Origin: Siphonodentalium dalli
Lineage: Eukaryota; Mollusca; Scaphopoda; Gadilida; Siphonodentaliidae
Assembly (NCBI GenBank): GCA_032622095.1
Contig: CP136066.1
Span: 62,214,609 to 62,278,608, forward strand
Direction of reading: 5' to 3'
DNA length: 64,000 nt
Both the position numbers and the translations under genes were made by a program. The notes under the pieces were generated by a model, which was not told the origin of the DNA, did no database searches, and saw only the letters and a list, made by a program, of their open reading frames with translations. Shown here in pieces: positions 11,946 to 22,611 of this stretch; positions within the stretch are counted from its first letter, which is position 1; the number at the start of each line of letters is the position of its first letter.

Positions 11946-13373
11946 ATGCTTTGTCTGAAATTTATTCCAAATAAAACAATTTGCATAAGAAAAGACTGTC
12001 CTCCTTGGTTGACATGTGGTGTAAGAAAACTAATGCGCCAACGCAATAGACTACATAGAATCGCCAAACTAAAAAAATCTTTATCTTCCTGGGCAAAATT
12101 TCGTATTGTTCGAAATCAGTGTGCAGTCAGAAAAGCAAAAGACGATTATGACAGTAAAATTTACCACATTTTGAGTGACAAAAACACTGATTCATCGACA
12201 TGGTGGAAGAATCTGCAGAAAGTAATTCCCCCCACCAGAAAATCAATACCCCCTCTTTTAAGCAACAACTGTTATTTAGTTTCCCCTTCAGAAAAGGCAC
12301 ATGCGTTGAATGATTATTTTTGTGAAATATATAAAGTTGATGATAATTTGTGCAATACTCATTTGAGCTCTACCATTCAATATACAGAAACTGATCCTGA
12401 ACTAGCGGACATAAAAATTACATCAGTCGATGTTTTTAACGCTCTTAAAAAGTTGAAAGTGTCCAAAGCCTGTGGTCCTGATAATATTAGCCCACGTATG
12501 CTAAAACAGTGTGCTTCGTCTCTTTGTGATCCACTTTCCATTTCTTTAATATTTTCACAGACAAGAGTTACTATCCGCATGAATGGAAAAAATCCAATGT
12601 GACTCCCATTTTTAAAAATGGTGACCCAAGCGCAATAGCTAACTACAGCTCTATCTCACTTCTGAGCTGTATATCTGAAACTTATAAGAAGTGCATTTAC
12701 AAATATCTTTGGACATACCTAGACGATAATAAGTTACTTTCTGTTTACCAATCTGGATTAAAAAAGGTGACTCTACAGTATATCAGCTTACTGACATATA
12801 TGACTATATTAGCAGATCTCTGGACGAAGGTAAAGAAATTCGATGTATTTTTTGTGACATAAGCAAAGTCTTTCACAAGGTTTGGCACAAAGGTCTCCTG
12901 TATAAGCTTATGAAACTTGGATAAAGGGTAAAGTATATGAACTAATTTAATCTTATCTTGAATTTCGTTAACCGAGAGTTATAGTCGATAATGCTAGTTC
13001 TGATTGGCAAAATGTTTCCGCAGGTGTGCCCCAAGGCTCCATATTAGGCCCGTTGTTATTCCCGATTTACATTAACGAATTAACCGAAAATATCACGTGC
13101 AACATACGTCTATTTGCTGACGATACATCAATATACTTATGTGTCGAGAACCCTGTTTTAGCAGCTGAAATATTTAATAGAGACATTGCCACTATTGTCG
13201 ATTGGTCCCAAAAATGGCTTGTAAAATTTAATCCCCTCAAAACTGAAGCTTTAATGATATCGAAGGAATCAACAAATATAGTTCACCCACCCCTAATCAT
13301 GGCTGATTCTCACATAACTGAAGTAGAAAATCACAAACATCTTGGTCTCACTTTTGACAACATCGGTTCATGA
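11946..13373 (+). pseudogene. LINE reverse transcriptase, broken
   Basis: The first frame (to 12602) has the linker typical of these elements (PPWLTCGVRKLMRQRNRLHR, then WWKNLQK) and the fingers motif KACGPDNISPRML. After a frameshift the second piece has TPIFKNGDPSAIANYSSISL. In a further frame the DNA encodes CDISKVFHKVWHKGL (motif A, with the first Asp kept). The last frame (13026-13373) has PQGSILGPLLF (motif B) and FADDTS (motif C). All catalytic aspartates are recognisable, but they sit in four frames, so no functional protein can be made. Confidence 0.88.
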
Positions 13374-13421
13374 GAAACTCACATAAGTAATATAACCGAT
13401 AGGGCATGGAAAAAGGTAAAT

Positions 13422-14249
13422 ATGATTAGGAAGCACAAATTCAGACTGAGCAGAAAGACCCTTGAAAATATATATCTTGCTTTTGTTAGACCCACCCTTG
13501 AATATGCATCACCAGTATGGGATAACATACCAAAATATATGAGCGATTATATCGAATATATTCAGTATGAAATGGCACGAATAGTCACTGGGGCCACGAG
13601 AAGTACCAGCGATCGCAACCTACTATTAGAAACAGGTTGGGAAACAATTGCCTAACGTAGAACAAAACAGAAAATGACTAGTAACCAAGCTCCGTCTTAT
13701 TTATCAAACACGATTGCTCCCGATTCCACTTCATCTGGTTACAGTTTTAGGTATGTTAGTATCCATCCGTCTGGCAGCAACAGAGACATTTACATGAATA
13801 CTTTTCTGCCTTCGGCTACACGAGCATGGACTAGTTTATCGAATTCAATAAAATCGTCAAACACACTCGAAGAATTTAAGCGTAAACTAAATATTGACCG
13901 TGCGAAAATTGCAAATTATTATCTCCAGTGTTATTCCAGGAAAGCCCAAATATATCATACTCGTATTAGATTAGGTTGCAGCAACCTGAACCGTGACCTT
14001 GTTATTAATCACTTGAAAGAATCACCATTGTGTCAATGCGGTAGTTTTGAAACTGAATCAGCTTACCATTTCTTCTTCCGATGCCCTCTTTACGCCAGCA
14101 TTAGATCAGAACTGCTAAGTAACTTACCCGTAAGTATGATAACAATCGATGTTCTATTGTGTGGATCTCACGAACTTCCAAACAAAGTAAATTCCGAAAT
14201 ATTCTTGGCGGTACAGAAGTTTTTTTTAGATAATGGCCGTTTCTCATAG
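13422..14249 (+). pseudogene. LINE thumb and C-terminal Cys/His module
   Basis: The first part (13422-13655) reads the thumb region, with LAFVRPTLEYASPVWDN. After a stop near 13653 it resumes in the same overall order to 14249. The C-terminus has LGCSNLNRDL, then CQCGSFETESAYHFFFRC followed by PLYASIR, a Cys/His arrangement common at the end of invertebrate CR1/Jockey-group proteins. Confidence 0.85.
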
Positions 14250-14391
14250 ATCACTTCAGGTGACGCGGCTAGATTCCTCTTGCATGAACCGCTTTTTCTC
14301 TTCCGTGGTCGTGACGCATTCGTGCAAGTGATTCCCCCACTGAACGGATGGTGTTGTGTTATTTTGTATCGAATGTACGCTGTCTCAAACC

Positions 14392-14443
14392 CCCCTCTCT
14401 CTCACTCACTCTCCCTCTCTATCTCTCTCTTTAATTCTCTCTC
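14392..14443 (+). repeat. CT-rich microsatellite in the LINE 3' region
   Basis: Dense TCTC and CTCTCA repeats lie inside the presumed 3' untranslated region. Confidence 0.85.
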
Positions 14444-14539
14444 TCACCCTCACCATTAACGTCCGTATTACAATGTTATACCCGTATCTCAATCCTAAAC
14501 AACATTCCAATCAAACAAACCTATATATCCCGTCTGCTT

Positions 14540-14571
14540 TACCTCAAGTGATATTTCTGTCACTTGAGGTA
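14540..14571 (+). other. Hairpin in the LINE 3' UTR
   Basis: Perfect 12-bp stem TACCTCAAGTGA / TCACTTGAGGTA with an 8-base loop, about 120 bases before AATAAA (14691-14696). Many LINE proteins recognise 3' UTR structure, so this may have been the template-recognition stem-loop. Confidence 0.65.
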
Positions 14572-15006
14572 ACATTTATTCCACGAGGAGAGGACTTTAA
14601 AAAAGCATTTTGCTTGTTGTCAAATCCTCTTCATAAATCTCTATATTTCTACATGTATATTGTGTCTGTGTTATGTGTTTGATGTTTTGAAATAAATATT
14701 GTTTACACCAAGACAAAATTTTAACTCACAGAAAAAAAACAGGATGTGAGAGATTTTAAGGTAGTGATGACACCTTCATTGCTGCGCATGTATGTGTGTA
14801 TAGTAAGACTTGGTGCCAAGGGGTCGGTGACCAGTGTATGAGCTGTATTGTCCTTGATATCCCATGTATAACGGTTATAGGAATAAACAACATTGAAATT
14901 GTAACTTGTTGAGGTAATGGATTCCATGTCGTGTTTGTAATATCATAGAGGACATAATATACAACGATCTCCCGAGTCCCGATCAACATGGTGTATGGTC
15001 CGTCAT

Positions 15007-15243
15007 TATAATCACTCATAATCATCGCCATAGTCATCGTCGTCATCATCATCATTATCATCATCATCATCATCATCATCATCATCGCCATAATCATAAT
15101 CATAGTCGTTGTCGTCGCCAACAGCATCATCATCACATCATCATCATCATCGCCATAATCATAATCATAGTCGTTGTCGTCGCCAACAGCATCTTCATCA
15201 TAATCATCATCAACATCATATCATCACCACCATCATTATCATT
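15007..15243 (+). repeat. CAT/ATC microsatellite
   Basis: Long runs of (TCA)n interrupted by CGCCATAATCATAATCATAG and GTCGTTGTCGTCGCC, with the interrupted block itself duplicated. The methionine-rich frame on the minus strand is a by-product. Confidence 0.92.
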
Positions 15244-15744
15244 ATCTTGCTAGCAACAGCTTGTCCAAACAAAATCACAGGGGTTTAGATTATAATAACT
15301 ATAAATATCGGTTCTATCAAATCTCGTCTGAATCGCCGATACTTAATTGTTAATGAGAATAAACTATTGGGAAATAGCAGGATAAGCCAAATAAAGGGTG
15401 TGAACTAACGTAGTGACTATCCCAAACAAAATGACCAAATTGTCGCTCGTTCTCTGTTTTAATTATATAAGTTTTCATCTTTAGTATGTTCCAATATAGC
15501 TTATTGAAGAACACACCAAACCACATGCATTATTTGCAATGACAGAAAAGGAGGTTCCGAAATGAAGTTATCCTCACAAAGATGAATATAGTATAACATG
15601 TAGCTGGATATATTTTCGCCCCACCCACATAAATATAACGGCTCTCTTTATTTCAGCTTTTATAAATATAACGGCTCTCTTTATTTCAGCTTTTTCTTGT
15701 CATTCTGTGAAGCACAGGACGCCACACTCAGTCCTGATAACATG
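15244..15744. repeat. Flank with a 33-bp direct duplication
   Basis: Only one structured element is seen: the 33-bp unit starting ATAAATATAACGGCTCTC occurs twice in tandem at 15629-15661 and 15662-15694. Confidence 0.7.
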
Positions 15745-15925
15745 GTGCCGGACATTTACCTAATGATGCCCACCAGAGGGTGAATTCAGTGGTGCTAGAG
15801 CGGGCTAGTTGCATGCTGCATGGCATCATCTGCTATGTTTTACCTAGACACAGATGTAAAATACCAGGTAGCGAAGATGGCGATGTACACCGCACCCATT
15901 GGGCACATCGATTGTGCCGTCTGCC
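15745..15925 (+). mobile_element. Family D MITE, partial copy 2
   Basis: It contains the diagnostic CACCAGAGGGTGAATTCAGT and the core segment CCCATTGGGCACATCGA, which also occurs at about 59186. One end only, with the palindromic partner missing. Confidence 0.65.
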
Positions 15926-15996
15926 AAACATGTACTTGTTTTATTATAATGAACAAGTTCGGATAGCATAATATTTTATATCACAATATATAGAGG

Positions 15997-16141
15997 ATCT
16001 ACAACGAGTCCCCAGTTTATAGCGGAATTTACAAAACGAGTCCAGTAAATTAGGTCTGGACCGAGCCTTTGGCGAGGTCCAGACCTAATTTACTGGACGA
16101 GTTTTGTAATTTCCGTTATAAACTGGGGACGAGTTGTAGAT
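15997..16141. repeat. CGAG-punctuated palindrome P1 (145 bp)
   Basis: The arms are complementary apart from minor mismatches and the CGAG sites. CGAG occurs six times, always in the same orientation, at 16005, 16037, 16062, 16073, 16098 and 16130. The intervals are 32, 25, 11, 25 and 32, mirror-symmetric about 16069. Because CGAG faces CGAG in the folded stem, each pair would make two G-C/C-G pairs around a tandem G-A mismatch. P2 (17714) and P3 (58814) share the plan. No coding content. Confidence 0.93.
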
Positions 16142-17251
16142 TCTATTTATTACATGATCCAAAACATCGACAAAACAAACTTAAATCGACAAATGTGACG
16201 CGAAATTAACGTCGGCTTCTATAAGGCATGCGATGACGTTTCACGTAACTATTCGTTGTTTGCCCGCGTAACGAAATAGTCCCAGATAAATACAGACTTG
16301 TTAACGCATTTAATGGCGTATATTTAATGACATAACTTTTCAAACTCTTCATTCGTAATAGTTTGTTGGAAAAATATTGGAAGCCATAGTATTTTGAGAC
16401 GTAGCGTACGGAATGTTAACAGGTCGACAAACCGGAAGTCAAAGGTCACCTGGCACTATTTCCTGTTATTAAACGAACGTTTAATATCACAATTTATAGA
16501 ATGGGTTTATTGAATGGAATAAAGGTAGGATCATGTAATAAAATATGTTAATACATGATAATATAATTGACTTTTATTATTCGTACATGCATTGTGTGGA
16601 GTCTGTGGTAAGTGACGGCAGTCTACCGGCAGTCTACCGGCACCCATCAATGTGGCAGAGTTCCGCCAATAATGGCTAAATAAATAATATAACTGTTTCA
16701 CTTTCATTTTCAATTGATTTTAAAATAAAATTTAGATATACATTGCGGTGAATAAGCAAATGTATTTAAAATGGATGGAAAGAATATGGATATGCAATGT
16801 CAAATTTCTCAAAAACAGGTTTTGGAGTAGGTTGCGGCTGAATATATAAATGGAATTTAATAAGACTTTGCTCGCATACTAAAGGAAACCCGCTCAGCAG
16901 ACCTTCAATGAAATTCACCACAGAGTGATATCGAATGACTGAGGAGGTAGAGCACAGTACAATTCTAGTAAACCACTGTGTATTGTATACGCAGTATGTA
17001 GCTAAAAGGGTCTCGAATATAACATATAATACAGATGTTTGAATAACACACAGTCTTCTATAACTAATTTACCAAATCTTGGCAAATAAATATTCGCCAG
17101 TGCATGAATGATACTTTAATCTCAGCCATTTTTACATGGCACGTGAGTTAACGATTTGTACCATTGGCACATAGAGCATCATATATATGTTCGCAATACA
17201 ATAGATATTGTAAACATACCGAACATCGTACTGGAACGTGTAACACATTGA
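16142..17251. other. No recognised gene; tail of P1 then AT-rich DNA
   Basis: The first 150 bases resemble, loosely and inverted, the flank of P2 (a TTACATGATC-like segment and a TGACGT core near 16233). The rest has only short unrelated frames and a small duplication of GTCTACCGGCA near 16620-16640. Confidence 0.5.
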
Positions 17252-17400
17252 AACAAGAAAACCATAGTCAAAAATGGTAACGCCACCAAGATTATGTTAT
17301 TACATATAAATAGAAATTATAAAAAATACATAAAATATTTTGATAACAATTGCGTTTAAACAAGTAATCCTTCAAATTATTACTAATAAAGCAAGTAAAT
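17252..17400 (-). repeat. Dispersed repeat K, copy 2
   Basis: Reverse complement of 3850-4012, including AACAAGAAAACCATAGTC and, further in, TAATCCTTCAAATTAT. Non-coding. Confidence 0.8.
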
Positions 17401-17713
17401 GACTGTGGGGTCACTCAACAGATTATATAAAGACTTGGACTTAGTATACTGTAAATACTGGGACTGTATATTTTTAAATTTTAATCTAAAATTTAAATGA
17501 AATAATTAAAAGATAAAATTTAGCAAGTAGTAAAAGTTAATTTTATCACATGATTAGCACTATTTTCCGATGTAATATTCGAGCGTAATAGACACGTGTA
17601 ATATCGTCGCGTGCAATGACGTCACGCTGCTCTTTGGGACAATGATCGCTGGCTGCAGTTAATTGTTGTTTTCGATAAAATTTTAGCGATTATATGATCA
17701 TGTGATAAAAAGT

Positions 17714-17854
17714 ATCTCAAACTCGTTCTATTTTATACGTAATTTATCAACCTCGTCCACTAAATTCTATTTGAGCCTCGGTAAACCTCGGCTCAAATCG
17801 AATTTAGTGAACTCGGTTTATAAATTCCGTATAAAATAGTAGCTCGTTTGAGAT
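17714..17854. repeat. CTCG-punctuated palindrome P2 (141 bp)
   Basis: Six CTCG copies in one orientation lie at 17722, 17752, 17777, 17787, 17812 and 17843, with intervals 30, 25, 10, 25 and 31, symmetric about 17784. The arms between them are inverted complements, for example ACTAAATTCTATTTGAGC against GCTCAAATCGAATTTAGT. The outer arm segment resembles that of P1. A TGACGTCA site lies about 95 bp to the left, near 17618. Confidence 0.93.
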
Positions 17855-18484
17855 CCTCTATTTCTCATTTAATTTTTTTTTTTTGGGTTAAATAAAGCAA
17901 TAATTTAAATGTAAAATTTAGTTTAAAAAAAAATGATTGACCCTGGCTCTTCCATTGTTTGCGCGACTGACCTGGTCAATTGTTCTTAAGAAGTTGTTTT
18001 GAGAATTACTATGGAGGGAAATAGTTATGGCTGTGGCTTCGCAAGTAATTGACTTAGTGACGTGATGTTAACAAATCTGAACTGTGGTGCTGGCTTCGCA
18101 AATATTTGACCTCATTGTAACAAATATAAATATTAGTCACTCAGGCAATAGATGTATCTATTCTGTATATTAAGTTATTGGGTCTTACGTGTCTTGAGAT
18201 GTCTAAATATTTTTTGATGGACAGATCGCGCAAGCACAAGGGACCCCCGCCAATCTTCTCTGTTGGGATTCCAATTGTTGGCTTATTAAATATGCACATA
18301 TGCTTAAGATACAGTCGCGCGCGAAGCGCTCTCCCGTAGGTCGGGTTTTGGATCCCAGTTAATGAAAATATCATTGAAATAATTGGTTTCCACGCCAATA
18401 AACATCCATATATTCAATATACGTGTTTTTGGAGCAGAATTAGGTAGTCCATATTTTTTTTTTAATTTTCACACATATTTATTA
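17855..18484. other. No recognised feature
   Basis: AT-rich, with a T-run near 17871-17884. Short frames only. Confidence 0.5.
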
Positions 18485-18576
18485 GTTATGTGGATGGAGT
18501 TCTCATTAAACCTCACATCTTTATATTGGTTATGTGGATTGAGTTATCATTAAACCTCACATCCTTATATTGGTTA

Positions 18577-18705
18577 CAGTAATGCCCAAAGTAATTGACC
18601 ACTTAACCACATCATAATTATGGGTAATTTTTAAGGATTTAAAATCCTGACAAATTACCTATAATTCTGCTGTGGTTAAATGGTCAATTACTTTGGACAT
18701 TATTG
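18577..18705. mobile_element. Tc1/mariner-like palindromic MITE, copy 1
   Basis: Ends CAGTAATGCCCAAAGTAATT and its inverted counterpart, flanked by TA on each side (18575-18576, 18706-18707). The TA duplication is visible against the empty site in the same array. Almost the whole element is one palindrome. Confidence 0.88.
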
Positions 18706-18751
18706 TATGTGGATTGAGTTATCATTAAACCTCAAATCCTTATATTGGTTA

Positions 18752-18879
18752 CAGTAATGCCCAAAGTAATTGACCACTAAACCAGAGTAGAATTATGGGT
18801 AATTTTTCAGGATTTAAAATCCTAATAATTACCCATAATTCTGCTGTGGTAAAGTGGTCAATTACTTTGGACATTACTG
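18752..18879. mobile_element. Tc1/mariner-like palindromic MITE, copy 2
   Basis: Same element in the same position of the next 44-bp unit, flanked by TA (18750-18751, 18880-18881). Small differences from copy 1 show the copies have diverged since amplification. Confidence 0.88.
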
Positions 18880-18925
18880 TATGTGGATTGAGTTATCATT
18901 AAACCTCACATCCTTATATGGGCTA

Positions 18926-19054
18926 CAGTAATATCCAAAGTAATTGACCACTTAACCACAGCAGAATTATGGGTAATTTTTCAAGATTTAATATCCTGAA
19001 AAATTACCCATAATTCTGCTGTGGTTAAGCGGTCAATTACTTTGGACATTACTG
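18926..19054. mobile_element. Tc1/mariner-like palindromic MITE, copy 3
   Basis: Third copy, flanked by TA (18924-18925, 19055-19056), with its own point differences in the centre. Confidence 0.88.
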
Positions 19055-19359
19055 TATGTAGATGGAGTTAAACCTCACATCAGTGTGTTGGGGATCTTGG
19101 ACCTTGACTTGGGACCTTTGGTTTTTAACGCAACAAATGCAAGTACACCTGATACACAAATTTCTTACGTAGCCAGGGTTTTTCTTGGATAAGATGAGTT
19201 TGAAGCCTGCTTACATTTCAAAATGTTGTCAGTTTTGTATTGTCTGCAGCAGTACTCGGCATGTTGAAGCGAAAGTTACAAGAGATAAAATGTGTACGAA
19301 CGAGACTATAATACAAATGAAAAAATAAATTGAAGGAGGGGTGGGCGATACAGGGAACT

Positions 19360-20130
19360 AAGGGTTGAACCGATATAAATTTGTAGACCGATAACGACCA
19401 ATGATGACATAGTATGCATCTCAAATATACTGTTGCAACAAGGCTATAAAATAAGGGGGTGACAGAATCTTAGTCATCTCTATATAGTGCCATAATAGTC
19501 ATTTATGGACTTCTATAGTGGTACAATGCAAATTAGAATCAAATGATAAAAATATGTATGTAACACAACTATACCGATGAAAATAAAAATAATAATTTAG
19601 GCTGGGATAAGATTTTGTGTTGGTTATATGGACTCGGAGAAAAAGAGGTTCGTACCGATGAACTGACATAAATTAGTGGAGCGATGTTGCCATGTAATGC
19701 ATCGCGACTGTACTAAATCAGCAATGATATAAAATGGGGGGGGGGGGTCTGAAATTATCTCTACTTCTATAGATGGCACCAGGATTATATAGAAAGGAAT
19801 AGCAATTGATATACGTATATGGTATACTATAGTAATACCATAGATATATAAGTACAAGTATCACGTGATAAAATATTACGTAACGTGACTATAGCGATGA
19901 AAAAAATAAATAAATTGGACCGGGATTAGAGGTTGGGTTGGTTATATGTGGATAATTGGATATGGAATTCATACCGATGAAATGATAAAAATTAGTGGAG
20001 CGATAAAGACCAATGTTGACACTTAGTCAGGCTACGCGGTGGAAATAGGGGTTGATACAATAGACCGAAATAAATTTGTCGGGTGATAATGACCAATGTT
20101 GACGTATAAAGTAACGCGACTGTACTGTCG
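19360..20130 (+). repeat. Diverged tandem repeats of about 250-300 bp
   Basis: Segments such as ACCGATGAA, AAATTAGTGGAGCGAT and GACCAATGTTGAC recur in order near 19370-19400, 19650-19690, 19970-20020 and 20070-20110, giving about three decayed units. A G-run lies at 19737-19748. Non-coding. Confidence 0.6.
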
Positions 20131-21339
20131 CACAATTATCAGGTAGAACCGGTCAAATATGGACTCTGGGGCCCAATATGGAACAGCTCAGAAAACATTC
20201 GCAGGGTCCTAAAATTTATTTAACATCGGATCAAAATTTTAAGCTGAGACTTGGTGTGTCTGTGTGTAATACTTATATATTCTTAAAATGACAGAGTCCA
20301 GCGCGTAATTATGTTTTAGATGGAAGAAATTGAATTTTTTTCCAATAATAAATTTACAGCGTGTACGGGTCATTGAGTACGACTTTTGTCAATAGCCGTT
20401 TTGGTCAAACTAAACCTTTTTCGACCAGGACAGCAGATCCGAATAATAGCTAAGATGTATCTAGATAGAACTATCAAAAGAATTTGACCGATTAGGGTGC
20501 ATTTTAAGAGAATCGAGTGGAGAAATCTTGGTGACATTTTCATAAAACACGCCGTTCGGCCATCACCTGATCACTGTACTTCACTACTTGCAGACAAGCG
20601 CTAATTAATATTCATGTCAAGAAATGCAGGCCTCAAACTCACCTTTTTGGAAGGTAAATGATATATATACATTTCAAAACAATCCTTCCAAAACACCTTT
20701 CAAGATATCCAAGAAAGTTTGAATAGATTAGGACGCAAAAACCGTCGAGAAGATTATCATGTTCCAGGCGCAACTCTTACCATAATTCCAGAAAATAAAA
20801 GATGGCGGTTACTACAACGGAACAGGTACCGCACTCCAATTAAAATTACCCATAATTCAATTCACCACACCAGGGGCTCCCAATGGGTTATACATTATTT
20901 TCAGGCTATCAGATTATTTATATTTTCAACAACATATTATTACACCGGTGACTTTAAGTTTACAATTTCAGCCTGTCCTGACTCTATCGATACGATTGAG
21001 TCATATTTTCTAAAAATATTATACATAATACCTTCGCACAGTCGACCACAGAATATCAAAATCTGTAAAACAACTTACACCACCTTGTGGCGTAATGAAC
21101 AGACATGCAGCATTAAATAACACAAATAAAACACAATTGACACAGTGAAATTCCATTAGTATATACATCCTGGCATTGGGCGAGATTTACAATATAAACG
21201 TCGTGGTACTCTGGTAAAAATTGTAAGGTCATTTATAGCATTTAAGGTAAGTGGCCACTGTACTATATTTCAAATTCAAAAACATTTATCAGTTATGTGT
21301 AAAATCAGGGCAGTAGTTGTTTTTGCATTCAATTGTACT
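20131..21339. other. Unassigned; one 133-codon frame of unknown meaning
   Basis: A frame at 20719-21120 (plus) runs 133 codons with basic residues near its N-terminus. I recognise no domain, and its composition resembles AT-rich non-coding DNA. No splice or polyadenylation signal is tied to it. Confidence 0.3.
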
Positions 21340-21573
21340 TTAGTACTGGTTGATTAGTTCTACACCGTGTCGCCACATGCCCACATATCTGAATGCCGTA
21401 TACAATATGGCTATTAACAAGTGCGTATAGTATAGAGTTAGCAGTGTGTCCCCGGGAAAAAAACTTTTAACTGTGTTGATACAATAGATCGTTCGTGCCA
21501 TCTTAGAGCATACCACGGAGATGTACTTTTTAAACGTGATATTCTTGTCCATCATAATGCCCAAACATCTCAC
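21340..21573 (-). pseudogene. LINE reverse-transcriptase thumb fragment
   Basis: The 77-residue minus-strand frame reads LGIMMDKNITFKKYISVVCS, then ARTIYCINTVKSFFP and TLYYTHLLIAILYTAFRYVG. This is the segment that follows motif D in Jockey/CR1-group reverse transcriptases (FLGI-type motif, then a helical thumb). Catalytic motifs upstream are absent, so it is an isolated relic of an element different from the one at 11-14 kb. Confidence 0.75.
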
Positions 21574-21955
21574 GGATGTTTCTTCAAAGATGTTCCATAC
21601 TCTGTTTATTTCAGTTGTTTTTTATATAGTTTTCTCAACTTTTGTTCATTATTTTCGGGATGAGTTAGCATATAATTACATTTATTCTTATTTACGGAGA
21701 GCCTGTTACAACATGAGTTGTAAATGTTTTTTAATTCTCAGTTTACCTAGTGTTCAAAACAATTGCTGTCACATCCTGACGTATATAGAGTTGTATCTAT
21801 ATATAATACATATCGTTAACATAAATAACAAAAATGAAACATGTGAGAGCATAACACCTACTGCACCTTCCTTTGTTATCAATTTATTTGTGAGAGTTGG
21901 CTCAGCTACATGGTGTAAACAGTGCGACCGCATGCTTTAAACCAGCCACAGATAA

Positions 21956-22515
21956 CAGCCTGTTCTCCCGAAAACCAGTACATTATCCAACACTTCCGCG
22001 CGAAAATACGCCCACGATCGTCCTATAATGTTAAATAGGTACATAATGTGATTATTCAGCCTGTTCTCCCGAAAACGAGTACATTATCCAACACATCCGC
22101 GAGGAAATACGCCCATGATCGTCCTATAATGTTAAATAGGTACATAATGTGATTATTCAGCCTGTTCTCATAAAACAGGCACATTATCTGCTTACAATAG
22201 AACTTGTTTTAGGTATATAATCTGCTGAGAATTGCCTCAATTTGAGTCGATAATGTGCTGAAAATGTGAGTGTTTTGGACACATTATCGACTCATAATGA
22301 GTCGATTGTAAGCAGATTATGTGCCGACAATGACACAAATAAGCCAAATCACGTCTTTGCAGATGTATGCTCTTTAACATGTATTTCCACTGTGGCATAC
22401 GCCATAAAGCGAAATAGAGGACATGACTCTAGTATTTGCTTATTTCCGAATCACATTATGTACCTATTTCACTTTATAGGTCGATTATGTGCGTATTTGT
22501 GCGAGGATATGTTGG
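21956..22515 (+). mobile_element. Family E, copy 2, with a 101-bp tandem duplication
   Basis: The 5' part starting CAGCCTGTTCTC is repeated at 21956, 22057 and, partly, 22158 (period 101 bp). The 3' part carries a form of CCACTGTGGCATACGCC and ends GCGAGGATATGTTGG, matching the ends of copies 1 and 3. An inverted fragment of the same family core follows at about 22570-22612. Confidence 0.75.
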
Positions 22516-22611
22516 ATTAGTTGATTCTGAAATAAGCAGATAATGGACTCATACCCGTTATTTCGTTTTACGGCGCGGGACACAGTGAAAACACACGTTG
22601 AAGAGCGTACA

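Larger units (their letters stand above)
10771..14712 (+). mobile_element. CR1/Jockey-group LINE, decayed
   Basis: A non-LTR retrotransposon about 3.9 kb long from the first recognisable frame to the polyadenylation region. In order it holds a hydrophobic N-terminal segment with a 2A-like motif, an AP endonuclease, a linker, reverse transcriptase, and a C-terminal cysteine/histidine module. Frameshifts or stops interrupt it near 11112, 11690, 11730-11945, 12600, 12770, 12870-13025, 13370 and 13655. The 3' untranslated region contains a CT-rich tract, a 12-bp-stem hairpin and AATAAA at 14691. The 5' boundary is uncertain, and no target duplication was found. Confidence 0.85.
18485..19078 (+). 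repeat. Composite tandem array: 44-bp unit carrying a MITE
   Basis: The 44-bp unit (containing GAGTTATCATTAAACCTCAC) occurs first without an insert (18485-18528), then in units followed by a palindromic MITE of about 128 bp, giving a composite period of about 175 bp repeated three times. The junction of the first two units (TTGGTTATGTGG at 18525-18536) is an empty version of the site that is filled in the later units. Confidence 0.9.

Noticed and set aside
14756-15136. 126-codon methionine-rich frame on the minus strand
   Set aside because: Produced by the CAT/ATC microsatellite.
20719-21120. 133-codon frame as a gene
   Set aside because: No family resemblance, AT-driven composition and no splice or polyadenylation context; left as unassigned.
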